Shown: positions 1-9,458, counted from the first letter of the stretch. The stretch: DNA of 64,000 bases from Chryseobacterium contaminans (GCF_001684955.1 NZ_MAYF01000312.1:26074-90073), one strand, 5' to 3'. Numbers and translations: made by a program. The notes: generated from the sequence alone by a model not told the origin.

Positions 1-96
1 CGTTGGCAAAGATAAGATTTTTGCAGGTTTTATAAATAAAAAAACTTCTGATTAATTTTATTGTCAATTGCTAAGACTTACTACAAACCAGATTTG

Positions 97-104
97 TACT
101 TTTG
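97..104 (+). promoter_or_regulatory. Putative -7 box of the MATE gene
   Basis: TACTTTTG fits the Bacteroidetes -7 consensus TAnnTTTG and lies 26 bases before the MATE start codon. No TTG at the usual 17-23 bp spacing is visible, so only half of the promoter is supported. I see nothing else in the first 130 bases. Confidence 0.4.
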
Positions 105-130
105 AGGATATATAAATTATAACCATAACA

Positions 131-1525
131 ATGACTAAATATATTGACTTTTTAAAAAAAGCTTTCAGTGGAGAAGAAACTGATTTTACGAAGGTAAACA
201 TTAGAAGTGCAGTTTTACTTCTTGCAATCCCTATGATGCTGGAAATGGCTATGGAATCAGTATTTGCACTGGTTGACCTGTATTTTGTAGGGCATCTGAA
301 GGAGAGCGGTTTCGCTATTCAGACTGTTGGGCTTACAGAGTCTGTACTTTCCGTAATGTATTCTATTGCCATTGGGATGAGTATGGCAGCAACAGCGATG
401 GTAGCGAGAAGAATAGGTGAAAAAAATCCGGAACAGGCTTCCCGAAGTGCAGCACAGGTCTTATTGGTTTCATTTGGAATAACACTTATTTTAAGTGTTT
501 TAGGAGTTGTGTATGCCGAAGAAATTCTGATTCTGATGGGATCAAGACCGGAAGCTGCTGCTTATGGGAAAAACTTTACAAGAATTATGATGGGAAGCAG
601 CACGGTAATTATGCTTCTATTCCTTATTAATGGAATCTTTAGAGGAGCTGGAAATGCTATGATTGCTATGAAGAGCTTATGGATTGCAAATATTGCAAAT
701 ATTATTCTCTGTCCTCTGCTGATTAAAGGCCTAGGGCCTGTTCCTGCAATGGGGCTTACAGGAGCGGCTTTGGCAACTACTATTGGAAGAAGCATCGGGG
801 TAATTTACCAGTTGTATCATCTTTTAGTGGCAGATACACAGATCAGAATTAAATTATCTTATTTTAAGCCCGATTCTGAATTAATTAAATCTATTATCAA
901 AATAGCCACTCCCGGAATTTTCCAGTTTGTGATTGCTTCATGCAGCTGGATCTTCCTTGCGGAGCTGGTGGCGACTACGGGTGGTGAGAATGCATCAGCC
1001 GGGTATCAGACCGCTTTAAGATTAATGATGTTTTTTATGCTTCCGGCTTGGGGGCTTAGCAATGCAGCATCCACTTTGGTGGGACAGAATATGGGAGCTC
1101 ATGAAATGTTGAGAGCTGAACAGTCTGTAATGAAAACAGTAAAATACAATGTGATTTTTATGGTGATTGTAAGTTTGATCTTTGTCCTTTTCGGTAATTT
1201 CTTAGTGAGTTTCTTTACTCAGGAAGCAGAGATCAAGGATTTTGCTAAAAACGCACTTCACATTATGAGTATTGGCTTTGTTTTCTATGGTATAGGAATG
1301 GTAATGATTAATGCATTCAATGGAGCTGGTGATACGTGGACGCCAACCTGGATTAATCTTTTTGGGTTCTGGTTATTCCAGATTCCTTTAGCCTATATTC
1401 TTTCCAAACATATGGAATTAGGACCGAAAGGAGTATTTATTTCAATTCCTGCAGCAGAAACTTTAATAACCATTGTTGCTTTTATTCTGTTTAGAAAAGG
1501 AAAATGGAAAACAGTTAAGGTATAA
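131..1525 (+). CDS. MATE family multidrug/cation antiporter
   Basis: Inner-membrane exporter of the MATE family, which typically extrudes cationic drugs or metabolites in exchange for Na+ or H+. The 464 residues match the usual family length. About twelve hydrophobic segments form two homologous halves; the first half begins near residue 30 (AVLLLAIPMMLEMAMES) and the second near residue 250 (IIKIATPGIFQFVIAS). A soluble N-terminal stretch of about 25 residues precedes the first helix, as in many Bacteroidetes members. The gene stands alone ahead of a small ribosomal protein gene. The substrate cannot be told from sequence. Confidence 0.9.
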   Translation: MTKYIDFLKKAFSGEETDFTKVNIRSAVLLLAIPMMLEMAMESVFALVDLYFVGHLKESGFAIQTVGLTESVLSVMYSIAIGMSMAATAMVARRIGEKNPEQASRSAAQVLLVSFGITLILSVLGVVYAEEILILMGSRPEAAAYGKNFTRIMMGSSTVIMLLFLINGIFRGAGNAMIAMKSLWIANIANIILCPLLIKGLGPVPAMGLTGAALATTIGRSIGVIYQLYHLLVADTQIRIKLSYFKPDSELIKSIIKIATPGIFQFVIASCSWIFLAELVATTGGENASAGYQTALRLMMFFMLPAWGLSNAASTLVGQNMGAHEMLRAEQSVMKTVKYNVIFMVIVSLIFVLFGNFLVSFFTQEAEIKDFAKNALHIMSIGFVFYGIGMVMINAFNGAGDTWTPTWINLFGFWLFQIPLAYILSKHMELGPKGVFISIPAAETLITIVAFILFRKGKWKTVKV

Positions 1526-1669
1526 GAAAAGGAAACAGTGATTTAATTAGGTCAATAAACCTTTTGCAGACTCTATCTTCTTGCTTTTTATAAAACTTTA
1601 ATTAGGTTAAGTGTTTGTATTTTAGTGATGTATTTCTTAAATTCGTAATGACAACAAATATTTATTACT

Positions 1670-1789
1670 ATGGGAAAAGGAGACAAAAAATCAAGAAGAG
1701 GTAAGATCAATTCCGGAAGTTACGGAAAAAGAAGGCCCAGAAAGGCGTCAAAATCTTTTGTAGCAGCCGCAGAAAAATCTAAAAAGTAA
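1670..1789 (+). CDS. Small ribosomal subunit protein bTHX
   Basis: A 39-residue, very basic protein starting MGKGDKKSRRGKI and containing SGSYGKRRPRK, matching the short 30S protein THX found in Thermus and annotated throughout Bacteroidetes. In the Thermus ribosome THX sits in a pocket at the top of the 30S head and stabilises RNA contacts. The gene is monocistronic, with an intergenic run upstream and a strong hairpin terminator 10 bases after the stop. The start is the only ATG giving the conserved GKGDKK N-terminus. Confidence 0.85.
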   Translation: MGKGDKKSRRGKINSGSYGKRRPRKASKSFVAAAEKSKK

Positions 1790-1798
1790 GAACAATAA

Positions 1799-1829
1799 AA
1801 AAGACCGGAGAAATTTTCTCCGGTCTTTT
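1799..1829. terminator. Bidirectional terminator between bTHX and the DUF937 gene
   Basis: A 14-bp perfect stem (1799-1812 with 1816-1829) around a 3-base loop has A-tracts on one side and T-tracts on the other. It can therefore stop the plus-strand bTHX transcript and the convergent minus-strand DUF937 transcript. Confidence 0.85.
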
Positions 1830-1849
1830 ACTATGACAAATTAAATTAA

Positions 1850-2503
1850 TTATTTTCCGAAAATATTTCCCAGGATACTTCCTAAACCGCCTCCTTGTTG
1901 CTGTTGGTTTCCGCCGCCGCCAAGTACACTTCCTAGGATATCGTTCAAAGGATTTCCTGATGACTGAGCCTGTCCGCCACCCAGAACACTTCCAAGAATG
2001 TCATTTAACGGACTGGATTGTTGGGATTGTGCCTGATTGGAAGCATTTCCTAAGATTCCTCCTAAAAGGTCTCCCAGACCTCCCGCTCCAACATTACTTT
2101 GCTGTTTTTGCTGGCCAATGTATCCCATAACAACTGGTGCTAACATGGCAAGAATTGGTCCTATTTTATCAATTGAAATTCCTGTATTTTGAGATAATTG
2201 GTTTTCTACGGTACTCTTTTGTCCGCCAAAAATATGGTCAAGAATAGAACCACCTTCAGCCTGTCTGGCTTCAATTTGTGAAGGATCGTTTAAGATACTT
2301 CCATTGTGATCCTTGTCTAAAGCATTGTTAAGTGCTTCAGCTTCTTTTGCATCCTGAGATTTATTTCTAAGATAAGAAATGATAAGAGGAGTAGCTACTG
2401 CCAATAAAGCAATCACCTGGTTTCTATTGATTCCGAATTTATTTTCAGCCTGTTCAGCAACCTGGTTGCTTGTGTTTCCTGTAAGGAGATCTATTAAGCT
2501 CAT
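1850..2503 (-). CDS. DUF937 domain protein
   Basis: A 217-residue protein of the DUF937 family, whose function is unknown. The N-terminal half is helical, with NQVIALLAVATPLIISYL near residues 27-44 and a second similar helix around IGPILAMLAPVVMGYIGQ. The C-terminal 90 residues are low-complexity, rich in Gly, Gln and Asn, with three repeats of the pattern DLLGGILG or NDILGSVLGGG. The repeats look amyloid- or aggregation-like in composition, but that is only an impression. There is no signal peptide. It is transcribed alone and ends at the shared terminator with bTHX. Confidence 0.8.
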   Translation of the reverse strand: MSLIDLLTGNTSNQVAEQAENKFGINRNQVIALLAVATPLIISYLRNKSQDAKEAEALNNALDKDHNGSILNDPSQIEARQAEGGSILDHIFGGQKSTVENQLSQNTGISIDKIGPILAMLAPVVMGYIGQQKQQSNVGAGGLGDLLGGILGNASNQAQSQQSSPLNDILGSVLGGGQAQSSGNPLNDILGSVLGGGGNQQQQGGGLGSILGNIFGK

Positions 2504-2585
2504 TTTTTGTGTTTATTAAAGTATTAATTGGCTCAAAGTTATCAAAAAATATGCCCCACAAAATAGTTCTTATTCATAATTATTG

Positions 2586-3842
2586 TTAAAGTTTTCTGAT
2601 TTCATCATCCGTGTATCCTTTACTTTTTAATATCTGGATGTACTCTTTAGCACTTTCCGTCATCCAATCAATCGGTTCAGGGGCAATTTTATGATCAACA
2701 GTAAATTCCAGAATTCCCACATTATCATTCATCCATGGAAGTAGATAGTAGTTCATTCCACCCTTATATTTTTTAAAATTATCTGCTTCTTTACCTTTTT
2801 CTGTGAGTAAAACAGTATGATACGCAAAAATGTAGCCTAAAGGAATAAGCAGGCAAACCCATGAAAATTTTTTAAATGAAGCATATTTTACAGAAGAAAG
2901 CCCATATCCGATTGAGAGTGCAAAAATGATGTTAAAAGGAAGGAAAAATACATAATTATCAGGAACAAGGTAGAATGTGGAAAACCCATAAACCATTAAT
3001 GCTGCTATAAAAAAAACAGTAAACATCTTTCGGTTGGTCTTATACAACAAACTTATTCCTGCTATTCCGAAGAATATAAAAATATTAAAGTTGTAGATGA
3101 GGTATATGAATGATTGGAAAAAATCTTTTATCAGTTGCAGCGGAGGTTGTTTTAATGAATCTTTAACCCAGCTCTGACCAGAGGAATAGAAGGCATTGAA
3201 TGGTAATCCCTGAGACATATTAAGGATAGGTAGAGATGAAAAAAGTAATATAAAAAGAATAAACGAAGGGTAAACATATTGTTTTTCCATTCTGAAATAA
3301 AACAGGAAAAGAAAAAGCGCCGGAATTAACAGAATATTCTCAATATGTACCCATAGAGCAATTCCTAAAAATAAACTACTGAGTATAATATAAAAATTTT
3401 TCTTTTCAATAAATGTATTTACTATTGAAAAGAAAAAAAGGCTTATCCATAAACAGTTATAGGTATATACTTCTACAATTTCCGCGTTCCTCCAGAAAGA
3501 GAAGCTAAAGCCAAATACGAATGCCGTAGTAATAGCCGTCCACTGTGTTTTCGTGATGGCATTTACAATTAAATATATAAGGGCAACTGTTGCAGCACCG
3601 GAAGCCACTACAAGGAATCGGCTAGCCTCAATGGCATGAAGACCAGTCAGGTCTTTAATGAAAATTCCTGTATTGATATACAAAAAGTGAGAGAGTGGTG
3701 TAGCTACCGTTTCATACTCACCTTTTTCTATAGATAGAACAAAACCTATACAATCCGCAAAAGGTATTTTTGTAAAACTCCCTAAATAATAAATAGCTGA
3801 AAAAATAAAGAAGAGCATTATTGCGGATAGATACTTCTTCAT
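2586..3842 (-). CDS. Polytopic membrane protein, PMT/DUF2723-like
   Basis: A 418-residue membrane protein with roughly ten hydrophobic helices. A periplasmic-type loop near residues 25-50 contains DC and a later segment reads FWRNAEIVEVYTYN. Both resemble the DUF2723/protein O-mannosyltransferase-like (GT-C fold) group, where an acidic residue in the first loop and the W-x-A-E-V-Y motif recur. By that analogy it could transfer a sugar from a lipid carrier, but no substrate is evident. The C-terminal 60 residues are soluble. It lies 2 bases downstream of the DUF2480 gene, so the two are probably co-transcribed. Confidence 0.65.
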   Translation of the reverse strand: MKKYLSAIMLFFIFSAIYYLGSFTKIPFADCIGFVLSIEKGEYETVATPLSHFLYINTGIFIKDLTGLHAIEASRFLVVASGAATVALIYLIVNAITKTQWTAITTAFVFGFSFSFWRNAEIVEVYTYNCLWISLFFFSIVNTFIEKKNFYIILSSLFLGIALWVHIENILLIPALFLFLFYFRMEKQYVYPSFILFILLFSSLPILNMSQGLPFNAFYSSGQSWVKDSLKQPPLQLIKDFFQSFIYLIYNFNIFIFFGIAGISLLYKTNRKMFTVFFIAALMVYGFSTFYLVPDNYVFFLPFNIIFALSIGYGLSSVKYASFKKFSWVCLLIPLGYIFAYHTVLLTEKGKEADNFKKYKGGMNYYLLPWMNDNVGILEFTVDHKIAPEPIDWMTESAKEYIQILKSKGYTDDEIRKL

Positions 3843-3844
3843 TC

Positions 3845-4363
3845 CTAGTTCTTTACAATAGGAACATTAGAGCATGCTTCTCCAAACATCAGAGACTTTA
3901 CAATAGGTTTTAACTGTTCTACCAGCTCTATATAAGCATTTTCAGGCATTTCCTTATCTGAACATCCTTTTACCAGAACTCTTTTCCCCCTCATATCTCC
4001 AAAATCATACGTCTGGATAGCGTTATGCATCAGAATAACCTCCAGATCCTCACGATTCCCAAACACAATCTTTTTGGCTACATCAGTAAGTTTGGCTGTT
4101 AATACAAAATAAGCCCAAAGCGGAATAATCGTATCCACAGAATTGTATATATAGATATAAGAATCTCTATATTGTTCAACATCAATGGCCTCCACTTTTT
4201 CACGGAAATCTTTTTCCTTCAGAATCATTTCCTGAAAAAGAAAATCCTTAAGGTCTATACCTTTTCTCTCTCCCTTTGGAAGTAAAGTGGTGAGGTCAAA
4301 ATTAACAAGGCCGCTTTCAGCAACTTTATTTCGGATTTCAAATTCTTCTGACATTTTTATCAT
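3845..4363 (-). CDS. DUF2480 family protein
   Basis: A 172-residue soluble protein of the Bacteroidetes-specific DUF2480 family. Recognition rests on FDLTTLLPKGERKGIDLKDF near the N-terminus, LILKEKDFRE-type spacing (here MILKEKDFREKV) and VDTIIPLWAYF near residue 80. The function is unknown. It is the first gene of a two-gene minus-strand unit with the membrane protein that follows. The first ATG codes for MIKMSEEFEIRN; the second Met, four codons in, is an equally plausible start. Confidence 0.8.
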   Translation of the reverse strand: MIKMSEEFEIRNKVAESGLVNFDLTTLLPKGERKGIDLKDFLFQEMILKEKDFREKVEAIDVEQYRDSYIYIYNSVDTIIPLWAYFVLTAKLTDVAKKIVFGNREDLEVILMHNAIQTYDFGDMRGKRVLVKGCSDKEMPENAYIELVEQLKPIVKSLMFGEACSNVPIVKN

Positions 4364-4500
4364 TATCTTTGAACAAATTTACGAATTAAGATCAATATAC
4401 ATTTTAATTTGTTCTCTATCCTTACTATAGAGATAGCCCATGATCCAAAAAGGACAGGCTATTTCTTACAGTTTTTAAACAAATAAAGATTTCGGAAGAA

Positions 4501-5604
4501 ATGAAATATTATATTATTGCAGGAGAAGCTTCCGGTGATCTTCATGGAAGCAATTTGATGAAAGCTCTTAAACAAAAGGATCCTAATGCAGAATTCAGAT
4601 TTTGGGGCGGTGACCTGATGAAAGCCCAGGGTGGGACATTGGTAAAACATTACCGTGATCTTGCATTCATGGGATTCCTTGAAGTAGTCATGAATCTGAG
4701 AACAATTTTAAATAATATTAAATTCTGTAAAGAAGATATTCAGAATAACAGACCTGATGTTTTAATTTTGGTGGATTACCCTGGCTTTAATTTAAGAATT
4801 GCCAGATTTGCCAAAGAATTGGGCATTAAGGTTATCTATTATATTTCACCACAGCTTTGGGCCTGGAAAGAAGGCAGGGTAGAGATTATCAAAAAATATG
4901 TAGATGAAATGATGGTCATCCTTCCGTTCGAGGAAGATTTTTACAGAAAACATGGTGTTCATTCACATTTTGTTGGCCATCCTTTGCTGGATGCAATTTC
5001 AGATTTAAAAGAAATCAGTATTGATGAATTTAAAAAAGAAAATGGACTGAATGAAAAAGAAATCATTGCGCTTTTACCAGGCTCAAGAAAACAAGAAGTG
5101 GAGAAGATGCTGGAGATTATGCTTTCCGTAAGGCCATACTTTAAAAATTATCAGTTTGTGATTGCCGGAGCACCAAGTCTTCCTAAGGAATTTTATCAAA
5201 AATATGTGGATGATAATGTACATTTTGTTTCAAACAAAACGTATGATCTGCTGAGATGTTCCAAAGCAGCTCTGGTAACTTCCGGAACCGCTACCTTAGA
5301 AACCGCTCTGCTGAATATTCCTGAAGTGGTTTGTTACCGTGGAAGCGCCGTTTCTTATGCGATAGCGAAAAGACTGGTGAAAAATATCAATTACATCTCT
5401 TTGGTGAATCTCATTATGGATAGGGAAGTCGTGAGAGAGCTTATCCAGAACGATCTGAATACTAGGAATCTGGTTGATGAGCTTAATAAAATTTTAGAAG
5501 GAGAAAAAAGAGATCAGGTCCTGGATGACTACATTCTTTTGAGAGAAAAGCTTGGGGGTAAAGGGGCCAGTGATCATGCCGCTGAGGTGATCTTAAAAGT
5601 CTAA
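4501..5604 (+). CDS. lpxB: Lipid-A-disaccharide synthase
   Basis: GT19 glycosyltransferase that joins UDP-2,3-diacylglucosamine and lipid X to make the lipid A disaccharide on the cytoplasmic face of the inner membrane. The 367-residue protein starts with the family hallmark YYIIAGEASGDLHGSNL (residues 3-19). It continues with YISPQLWAWKEGR near residue 118, LPGSRKQEV near residue 198 and SGTATLETAL near residue 265, all diagnostic LpxB motifs. It is divergent from the DUF2480 unit and has its own upstream region. It supports an LPS-bearing, Gram-negative envelope. Confidence 0.97.
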   Translation: MKYYIIAGEASGDLHGSNLMKALKQKDPNAEFRFWGGDLMKAQGGTLVKHYRDLAFMGFLEVVMNLRTILNNIKFCKEDIQNNRPDVLILVDYPGFNLRIARFAKELGIKVIYYISPQLWAWKEGRVEIIKKYVDEMMVILPFEEDFYRKHGVHSHFVGHPLLDAISDLKEISIDEFKKENGLNEKEIIALLPGSRKQEVEKMLEIMLSVRPYFKNYQFVIAGAPSLPKEFYQKYVDDNVHFVSNKTYDLLRCSKAALVTSGTATLETALLNIPEVVCYRGSAVSYAIAKRLVKNINYISLVNLIMDREVVRELIQNDLNTRNLVDELNKILEGEKRDQVLDDYILLREKLGGKGASDHAAEVILKV

Positions 5605-5637
5605 GTTAAAGCCCGGAAATATAACTTCTCTATTACC

Positions 5638-6729
5638 ATGAAACATATAAAGAATCTTTTATTATTAATTGCCTGTACAATTTTTTCAATAAGTTTTGCC
5701 CAAAAAGAAGTACCATCGAGAGATAAAATTCAGATATTCTATTATGGCTGGTACGGTAACCAAAAAACTGACGGTAGCCTTCAGCATTGGAATCATGAAA
5801 TTATCCCGCATTGGAGTAATCCTAAATGGAATAATCTAGGACATTACAAAGGCGGTGATGATATTGGAGCCAATTTTTATCCGGAACTGGGAAATTACAG
5901 CTCCAATGATAAAACGATCATAGAGAAACATATGAAGATGATCAAAGATTCAGGCGTTGGTGTTGTGGTTGTAAGCTGGTTGGGGAAAGATTCATTTACT
6001 GATAAAAGTTTAATAAAGTATCTTGATATTGCAGACCGCTTCAACCTGAAAGTCGCTTTTCATATAGAACCGTTTTACAAATCCGTTACAGAACTCAGAG
6101 ATCAGCTTTCGTACCTTGTTAAAACATATGCTCAACATCCTGCTTTTTACAAAAAGGACAAAAAACCTTTGTTTTACGTCTATGATAGTTATAAAATAGC
6201 TCCGGAAGAGTGGTCAAAGCTACTTTCCGAAAACGGTGAAAAGACAGTGCGTAATACAGAATTAGATGCCTTGTACATTGGTTTATGGGTTGAAGAAAAG
6301 GATTCTGTGTTTTTCAATACTGCTGGATTTGATGGCTTTTACACTTACTTTGCCAGTGAAGGGTTTGTTTTTGGAAGTACAACTTCCCATTGGAAATATA
6401 TGGCCCGGTATGCAAAAGATCACCATCTTATTTTTATCCCATGTGTGGGGCCTGGCTATTCTGATACCAGAATCAGACCTTGGAATGAAGCTAATTTCAA
6501 AAACAGGGAAAATGGTAAATATTATGAAAGAATGTTTGATGCAGCCACTAAAGTCAATCCTGAATTTATTGGAATTACATCATTTAATGAATGGCATGAA
6601 GGAACTCAGATAGAGCCTGCAATTCCTAAAAAAGTAGGTGATTTTATCTACGAAGACTATGGGAAAGATCCATGGATGTATATCAAAGAAACAAAACGTT
6701 TAACAGATAAATTCTTGAAGAGAAAATAA
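5638..6729 (+). CDS. Glycoside hydrolase family 99 (endo-alpha-mannosidase-like)
   Basis: A secreted or periplasmic 363-residue protein with signal peptide MKHIKNLLLLIACTIFSISFA and cleavage before QKEV. The body is a TIM-barrel of the GH99 type: IQIFYYGWYGN near residue 31, VVVVSWLG near residue 116 and FNEWHEGTQIEP at residues 316-327. In characterised GH99 enzymes the two glutamates of the E-W-x-E motif (here E318 and E321) act in catalysis, and the family cleaves endo-alpha-1,2-mannosidic bonds. No SusC/SusD pair or other glycan genes are adjacent, so it is not in an obvious polysaccharide-utilisation locus. It lies 33 bases after lpxB and may be read through from it. Confidence 0.85.
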   Translation: MKHIKNLLLLIACTIFSISFAQKEVPSRDKIQIFYYGWYGNQKTDGSLQHWNHEIIPHWSNPKWNNLGHYKGGDDIGANFYPELGNYSSNDKTIIEKHMKMIKDSGVGVVVVSWLGKDSFTDKSLIKYLDIADRFNLKVAFHIEPFYKSVTELRDQLSYLVKTYAQHPAFYKKDKKPLFYVYDSYKIAPEEWSKLLSENGEKTVRNTELDALYIGLWVEEKDSVFFNTAGFDGFYTYFASEGFVFGSTTSHWKYMARYAKDHHLIFIPCVGPGYSDTRIRPWNEANFKNRENGKYYERMFDAATKVNPEFIGITSFNEWHEGTQIEPAIPKKVGDFIYEDYGKDPWMYIKETKRLTDKFLKRK

Positions 6730-6769
6730 ACCCTTTTTCGTAAAAACTTAATTTCATAGCAAAAAAATA

Positions 6770-6808
6770 AGCGCCCTGTTAATCTTTTTAAAGATAGCAG
6801 GGTGTTTT
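6770..6808 (+). terminator. Terminator after the GH99 gene
   Basis: A long imperfect hairpin: GCGCCCTG on the 5' side pairs, with G-T wobbles, with CAGGGTGT on the 3' side, and the inner part ATCTTT/AAAGAT closes the stem. A TTTTATTT run follows. It separates the lpxB/GH99 unit from comEC. Confidence 0.75.
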
Positions 6809-6870
6809 ATTTAGTAATTGCAGTGATAACAAATTAAGTATTCAATTTCTTACATTGGTAATATAATTAA

Positions 6871-8649
6871 TTGGAATTGAATAAAGAACCTCTGTTGATA
6901 TTAGTAATATGTTTTATCCTTGGAATTTTTTTTCAGGACCAGTTTTTATTGGGAAAAGAATGGGTTATTAGCTGTGCCGTATTAATTATAGCAATTTTAG
7001 TTTCTCTTTTCCTTACTACTTATTTTCTCCATAAAATCAAGATGATTTTGCTTGGCTTACTGTTCTTTGGAATAGGAATAATTCTTCATTTTTATAATTC
7101 TTTGCCTCAAAAGATGATAATACCTGTGAATAAGAATGAAACGATTATTTTTAAGATTTCCCAGAAATTAAATTCAACAGAAAAATATAAAAAATATGAA
7201 GGAATAGGGCAGCTTGATAAAAACCATTTCAATTCTGTTTTTTATATTCCGAAAAATGCTGAAGACTTAGATTTTAAGCACTATTATAAAACTAAAGCCT
7301 ATATCACTCAGCCCAGACAGCCTCAATATGATTTTCAGTTCAATTATGCACAATACCTGAAACGAAGAGGTATCTATTATCAAACTTATATTTCGGAAAA
7401 AATTTCCTCTGCAGAAAGAAATGATCTGGGTTTTACAGAGCAGATCAGGCAATACAGGCTCAATGTTCTTAAGAAAATAGACAAAACGGAAATGAATGTA
7501 AGTACAAAAGAATTTTTGAAAGGAATTATCCTGGCAGACCGCACAGAGATGGATGCGGTTACCGTAAAAGATTTCAACAGATCCGGGTTGGTTCACTTAT
7601 TAGCGATTTCCGGTACTCATATCGTGATTATTTTTGGGCTTTTTTATTTTTTAATGATTCACAGTATTCCTTTACAGTTCAGAAAATATGCTGTTATTTT
7701 AAGTTTGGTTTTTATTTGGCTGTTTGCTTTATTCATTGGTTTTGGAAATTCGGTGCTGAGGTCATGCATCATGTTGAGTGTGTACTTTATATTTATTCTA
7801 TTACAAAGAAAGCCGGATTTACTGCACTCACTGGCGCTGTCAGCATTTATTATTCTGATTATCGATACCCAGCAGCTTTTTGATGTGGGATTTCAGCTTA
7901 GCTTTCTGGCGGTTTTAGGAATCTTTTGGTTAAATCAGCCACTTTTGAAATACTTTCCAAGAGCTGATAATTATTTTAAAAAATTAATCTTTAGTACCAT
8001 TACAATATCTTTGTCTGCACAGTTGGCAACACTTCCGCTGGTTCTGTATTACTTTCACCAGTTTTCATGGGTTTCAATTGTGGCCAATTTCATCATTGTT
8101 CCGTTTTCTGAGGTGATTATTGTTTTTTCATTTCTGATGGTACTTCTTATTACCTTTGGCTTTGATTTAAGCTTTGTTGATAAGGTGTATGATATTGTTA
8201 CACAATTGCTTCTTAAGGTTATTCATTGGTTTGCAGGAGCGGATGTGGTATTTATTGAAAGTATTCCTATGAATCTGATTGAAGTTTTATCTGTATCAAT
8301 AGCAATATATATGTTGAGAGCATTGATTTTAAAAATAAACTTTAAAAATTCAATGAATTTCACAATTGCTGTTTTGGCTTTTTTAATAGTAAGAATTGGG
8401 TGTAATATTATTGTAAATCAAAAAGAAGAGGTGCTTGTTCACTCTTTGAGTAAAAGTAAAATACTTTCAATAAAAAAGGGAAATAAAGTCTGTTTTTGGA
8501 TTCCGGATAGCGTAGTACGTGAGAAGGTTTTACAATTTATTATCGAACCTTATTGTTCTTCCAGAAGAATAGATCATTTTGAAATAAAACAGATTCCTTT
8601 TTCAACTAAAAAAATAGTTTTTGAAGATCAGATTTATGAGATGAAATAG
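6871..8649 (+). CDS. comEC: ComEC/Rec2 family DNA uptake channel
   Basis: Polytopic inner-membrane protein of the ComEC/Rec2 family, the channel for single-stranded DNA in natural competence. The 592 residues comprise two N-terminal helices and a soluble DUF4131-type domain at about 60-190. A competence domain with many helices follows from about 210, with GLVHLLAISGTHIVIIF near 235 and FGNSVLRSCIMLS near 290. The C-terminal metallo-beta-lactamase domain of longer ComECs is absent; a short soluble tail of about 80 residues replaces it. The reading frame opens immediately after a stop with TTG, a second TTG lies two codons on, and the first in-frame ATG would lose both N-terminal helices. A TTG start is therefore likely. 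Confidence 0.85.
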   Translation: MELNKEPLLILVICFILGIFFQDQFLLGKEWVISCAVLIIAILVSLFLTTYFLHKIKMILLGLLFFGIGIILHFYNSLPQKMIIPVNKNETIIFKISQKLNSTEKYKKYEGIGQLDKNHFNSVFYIPKNAEDLDFKHYYKTKAYITQPRQPQYDFQFNYAQYLKRRGIYYQTYISEKISSAERNDLGFTEQIRQYRLNVLKKIDKTEMNVSTKEFLKGIILADRTEMDAVTVKDFNRSGLVHLLAISGTHIVIIFGLFYFLMIHSIPLQFRKYAVILSLVFIWLFALFIGFGNSVLRSCIMLSVYFIFILLQRKPDLLHSLALSAFIILIIDTQQLFDVGFQLSFLAVLGIFWLNQPLLKYFPRADNYFKKLIFSTITISLSAQLATLPLVLYYFHQFSWVSIVANFIIVPFSEVIIVFSFLMVLLITFGFDLSFVDKVYDIVTQLLLKVIHWFAGADVVFIESIPMNLIEVLSVSIAIYMLRALILKINFKNSMNFTIAVLAFLIVRIGCNIIVNQKEEVLVHSLSKSKILSIKKGNKVCFWIPDSVVREKVLQFIIEPYCSSRRIDHFEIKQIPFSTKKIVFEDQIYEMK

Positions 8650-8763
8650 GGATTTTTGATTTTTCCATTTTCCTTTATTTATAACATATTAAGCTCTTAT
8701 TTAGAAAGATTACAAACTGTCTAATTGTGAGATTTCTCACTTTTCGATATTGTTAACATTTCT

Positions 8764-8771
8764 TAATTTTG
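8764..8771 (+). promoter_or_regulatory. -7 box of the sdhCAB promoter
   Basis: TAATTTTG matches TAnnTTTG exactly and sits 24 bases upstream of the sdhC ATG. A TTG at the normal distance is not seen, which would fit an activator-dependent promoter, but this is weak evidence. Confidence 0.5.
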
Positions 8772-8795
8772 TGGGAAATTCAAATTTAAACTTAT

Positions 8796-9458
8796 ATGGC
8801 AGGTTTAACGAGTTCTACGATAGGTAGAAAATACGCTATGGCATTATCAGCTATGTTTTTGCTGATTTTTCTTATACTGCATTTGACAACCAATTTGTTA
8901 TCAGTTCTAAACAGAGATGCTTTCAATACAGCATCTGAGTTTATGGGCTATAATCCTTTTGTGCAGTTCTTAATGCAGCCTATTCTTGGTTTTGCAGTAA
9001 TTTTCCATTTTATAATGGGATTTGTATTGGAGATCAAGAATAATAAAGCGCGTCCAGTAAAGTATGCATCTAACAATGCTGCTGTAAATTCTACATGGAT
9101 GTCCAGAAATATGATTATTTCTGGGGCAGTTGTGTTGGCTTTCTTGGCGCTTCACTTATATGATTTCTGGTTACATGAAATGAACTATAAGTATTTAGAG
9201 GGAATAGCTCCTGATTCAGAACGTTTCTGGCCAGAGCTTCATGAGAAGTTTGCTGACCTTTGGAGAGTCGCTTTATATGTGATTTCTTTTGTACTATTGG
9301 GCTTACACTTAGCTCACGGATTTCAGTCTTCATTCCAGTCTATCGGAGCAAGACATCCAAAATATACGCCAGTGATTAAGGCTTTCGGAACTTGGTATTC
9401 TATCCTTATTCCAGCAGGATTTATCATCGTGGCAGTTTTTCATTTTATAACTCAATAA
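8796..9458 (+). CDS. sdhC: Succinate dehydrogenase cytochrome b subunit
   Basis: Membrane anchor of complex II, 220 residues with five hydrophobic helices, of the single-subunit diheme b558 class found with Bacteroidetes succinate dehydrogenases/fumarate reductases. It starts MAGLTSSTIGRKYAMALSA and has histidines placed in helices (LILHLTTN near residue 29, IFHFIMG near 71, LALHLYDF near 118, LGLHLAHGF near 168, VFHFITQ at the end) that can ligate two haems. It passes electrons between SdhB and menaquinone. It is the first gene of sdhCAB, with 15 bases to sdhA. Confidence 0.95.
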   Translation: MAGLTSSTIGRKYAMALSAMFLLIFLILHLTTNLLSVLNRDAFNTASEFMGYNPFVQFLMQPILGFAVIFHFIMGFVLEIKNNKARPVKYASNNAAVNSTWMSRNMIISGAVVLAFLALHLYDFWLHEMNYKYLEGIAPDSERFWPELHEKFADLWRVALYVISFVLLGLHLAHGFQSSFQSIGARHPKYTPVIKAFGTWYSILIPAGFIIVAVFHFITQ

